Shown: one piece after another, positions 61,831-64,000 of the stretch | Layout: every line of letters starts with the position of its first letter | How positions within the stretch are numbered: the stretch's first letter is position 1 | NCBI GenBank assembly: GCA_011319805.1 | Contig: SJRY01000075.1 | Location: forward strand, 124,001-188,000 | From: Macrocybe gigantea | Taxonomy: Eukaryota > Basidiomycota > Agaricomycetes > Agaricales > Callistosporiaceae | Reading direction: 5' to 3' | Length of the DNA stretch: 64,000 bases | The notes under the pieces: generated by a model | Told to the model about the DNA's origin: nothing | Databases searched by the model: none | Seen by the model: the letters and a program-made list of their open reading frames with translations, nothing else | Position numbers and translations under genes: made by a program

Positions 61831-62845
61831 ATGGCCGCAATGCTGTCTAGGTTCTCCAGATCTCTGCCCTCGAGGGCTTTTACTGCTCAAAGGCACTTCT
61901 CCTCGTCTCGCTCGAGAAAATCGGATGCACTATTCGTGGTATGTTCCTGTTTCGAATGCGCCCTAGAAGACGAGAGTTGATGCCAGTGAATAGCATCGTG
62001 ACACTCCGTACAATAACCCCAAGGTCAACACCTTCGCTACCTCCCCGTTTTCGGCTGAAACTAAAACTCTGCATAGATTCTATTTGAATTCAATGCAGAG
62101 AACATGAAACGAGCAAAGGAAATCATCGCGCGGTACCCCCCACAATATAAAAAAGCGGCAGTCATTCCTTTGCTGGATCTTGGTCAGAGGCAGAACGCTG
62201 GGTGGACGAGCATCAGCGTCATGAACTATGTTGCCAAGCTCCTGGAGATGCCTCCCATGCGTGTCTACGAAGTGGCTACTTTCTACACCATGTTCAACAG
62301 GCATGTCCTATGGCTGCATTTCGATGCTGCCCTTTTTCTCAATGTCACTTATAGGGAGCCCATTGGGAAACATTTTGTCCAGGTTTGCACGACTACTCCT
62401 TGTATGTTGCGTGGCTCGACGGATATCCTTAACACGACCTTACAACATCTGGGAGGAATCAAGCCTGGGGAGACGACGAAAGATGGCAAATTCACAGTTA
62501 TCGAAGTTGAATGCCAGGGCGCTTGCAGCAACGCACCCATGATGGTTATTGGGGATGATTTTTACGTGCGTCATTAATGTGAAGGGGAAGGGAAGGTTCT
62601 CGCCCTGACTTTCTTCGCAGGAAGATTTGACACCCGAGACTACTAAGAAGATTTTGGACGCTTTTGCACGAGGAGAGAAGCCAAAAGCCGGCCCCCAGAG
62701 TGGCCGCCACACAAGCGAAAACTCTGCCGGATTGACAGCGTTGACATCAGAAGTGCGTTCGCCCTGTAGGTCTGCTAAGCTCCTGGTTCTGATCATCATG
62801 CAGCCCTATGGCCCAGGTGATTTTTGTCAGCCAGAGTTTAGATAA
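61831..62845 (+). CDS. nuo24: NADH:ubiquinone oxidoreductase 24 kDa subunit (NDUFV2)
   Basis: Complex I N-module subunit carrying the 2Fe-2S cluster N1a in the mitochondrial matrix. Presequence [36 protein letters not shown]; then [67 protein letters not shown]. Cluster ligands are in [11 protein letters not shown] and [14 protein letters not shown] (four cysteines, normal spacing). Then [29 protein letters not shown], and a last exon [13 protein letters not shown]. Several short introns; all join in phase, including one with a weak GTCAAC donor. Confidence 0.94.
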
Positions 62846-62962
62846 CCTGTGCATAGATTGTGCAATGTGGATATATTCTCTTCAAGGATGCGGCCATGAA
62901 CTACTCGTGATGCGTGATGTGATAAACCTGTCCAGACATGAACATGCACTTAATCCAATTCC

Positions 62963-63800
62963 TTAATCGTCTCCTTCGCCATCATCGAAGCCATGTCGTC
63001 CTTCACCACCTTCTGGCATCCTTTCGATGATATAACTGTACATTGTGGCATCAATGGAGTGAAATTTATCCAGGACGAAGACACATACTTGATTTCCTCT
63101 CTGAGATCCTGACAATAACGGTCTGCATATTAGGTTGGCTTCATCTATTCACAAGTGGGATGATTGGTCGTCACACCTATTGGTAAATCCCTTTCATCGG
63201 TACCTGTTGCGCAAGTTCACATCTGTTGACTGCTTAACAAGACAAGAAAAGCAAGTATACCGAATGGCATTTCTATTTCATCTGCTATTCCTTCAATTCC
63301 CATGAAAGTGAATGCAACAACCGTCACGATCGGAATGGTAGCCCAGCCTAGTTCGTTAACAAGGGTGAAAGGAAGAGCGAAGAGGTATAGCGTGACGCAT
63401 TGTTTCAGGTGGATTCCGTCTGCGTAAAAAAAAATCAGCTGAAAGGGGTGACTACATGAATCACTCGACGCACACGATACAGGGATTGGGGTATTTGCAA
63501 CTCTCTCCATGGCTGTCATTTGGTCAACCATGCTTTGGACCCTATACAGACAAATATGAAATATGTGTGGAACAATGCAGACGTGGGTTTACAGTTGATT
63601 CATGGCATTTGTTCCTGTTGAATTCAAGTATTCACAATTATTTCTTCCACGAGAGAAGACGGATCATTACCAGCAGGACCGACGGTCTCCAAGAAGCCCT
63701 CTCGTCGGAAATTGAAGAGGATCCAAGTGAGCTCATGGGCAATTCTACCGCGAGACCACATCAGTCACAAGAGATGTGGATAGAGATATTTTGATGCTAA
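62963..63800 (-). CDS. Bestrophin-like (UPF0187) anion channel, 5' end not resolved
   Basis: Minus-strand C-terminal portion. RIAHELTWILFNFRREGFLETVGPA, then MVDQMTAMERVANTPIPVS and GIHLKQCVTLYLFALPFTLVNELGWATIPIVTVVAFTFMGIEGIADEIEMPFG. The ending NYIIERMPEGGEGRHGF..GDD lies in the next exon, with stop at 62963-62965. These are the typical last membrane segments of fungal bestrophin-like proteins, usually a mitochondrial or plasma-membrane channel. The upstream part (63800 to the edge) is open in several frames but I could not place it, so the gene probably continues beyond the window. Confidence 0.8.
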
Positions 63801-64000
63801 CACAAGCGGAAGAGGCAGCGATGCTTCATCTGCGAAAGGATGATATTCGACGCTTCTGTGGGTTCCTGCCAGGAGAGGCGTTGATTGGCTAAGCTGTTGC
63901 TTGCTTCGTTTGACGCGGACTCGCTTAGTCGCATCAGGCTTTGTTGGCGTCGTGGTTCCGCTATGCGCTGTCGGGCTGTCTGTGGCTGCATACGAACTGA

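Noticed and set aside
62030..62110. Possible frame break in the 24 kDa complex I gene
   Set aside because: A 52 nt intron with a weak GTCAAC donor and TGCATAG acceptor joins NNPK to [14 protein letters not shown] in phase.

Overview
The window is nuclear DNA of a filamentous basidiomycete, most likely an Agaricomycete. Genes are dense and on both strands. Nearly all are split by 50-70 nt GT-AG introns. The proteins are fungal in type (Ssb-class Hsp70, Cbp4, Sip5, Gds1-like winged helix, Jsn1/Puf1-like RRM-PUF, trpE-type Trp2, Fmp25-like RCC1 protein), and several have basidiomycete-style extensions. I recognise no rRNA or tRNA gene, CRISPR array, virus or intact transposon. Species and chromosome cannot be told from sequence alone.

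Layout. 0.2-4.6 kb: CAF-1 large subunit and replication factor C subunit 2, divergent from a 103 bp promoter. 4.7-8.1 kb: ribosome-associated Hsp70 (Ssb) and mitochondrial ribosomal protein uS2m, divergent from about 135 bp. 8.1-11.9 kb: anthranilate synthase component I and Shq1, divergent. 11.9-15.0 kb: no recognisable gene. 15.0-19.6 kb: SLC35F6-like transporter and arrestin-like protein, divergent. 19.9-25.2 kb: Cbp4 (91 aa, five small exons), Sip5-like RING protein and a secreted ricin-B-type lectin. 25.7-31.7 kb: SERCA-type calcium ATPase, then a tandem pair of secreted expansin-like (DPBB) proteins. 32.3-36.7 kb: a basidiomycete unknown, an Fmp25-like mitochondrial RCC1 protein and a putatively myristoylated unknown. 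37.2-46.9 kb: RRM-PUF protein, a 2.3 kb gap and a Gds1-type winged-helix regulator. 47.1-52.4 kb: two linker histone H1 genes on either side of an acyl-CoA-synthetase-like gene that has lost its active-site motifs. 52.5-58.9 kb: S41-family peptidase and Tel2/TELO2, divergent. 58.9-61.3 kb: aldo-keto reductase plus a decayed copy beside it. 61.8-64 kb: complex I 24 kDa subunit and a bestrophin-like channel running toward the right edge.

Themes. Several genes serve S-phase chromatin (CAF-1, RFC, two H1). Their three promoter regions share the octamer GACGCGAC plus MCB/SCB-like boxes. Mitochondrial biogenesis is also well represented (uS2m, Cbp4, Fmp25-like, 24 kDa complex I subunit).

Quality warning. 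At least eight conserved genes (RFC2, SHQ1, SERCA, PUF, TELO2, the arrestin-like gene and, less surely, CAF-1 and GDS1) change frame by one base at a short homopolymer, usually a C/G run. The clearest case is inside the RFC2 Walker A motif. I read these as homopolymer-length errors in the sequence, not biology. I found no convincing new multi-gene system. The most unusual items are the pseudo-acyl-CoA synthetase between the H1 genes, the shared S-phase promoter octamer, two stopless 3n introns in the Gds1-like gene, and the paired expansin-like proteins with a conserved tail.
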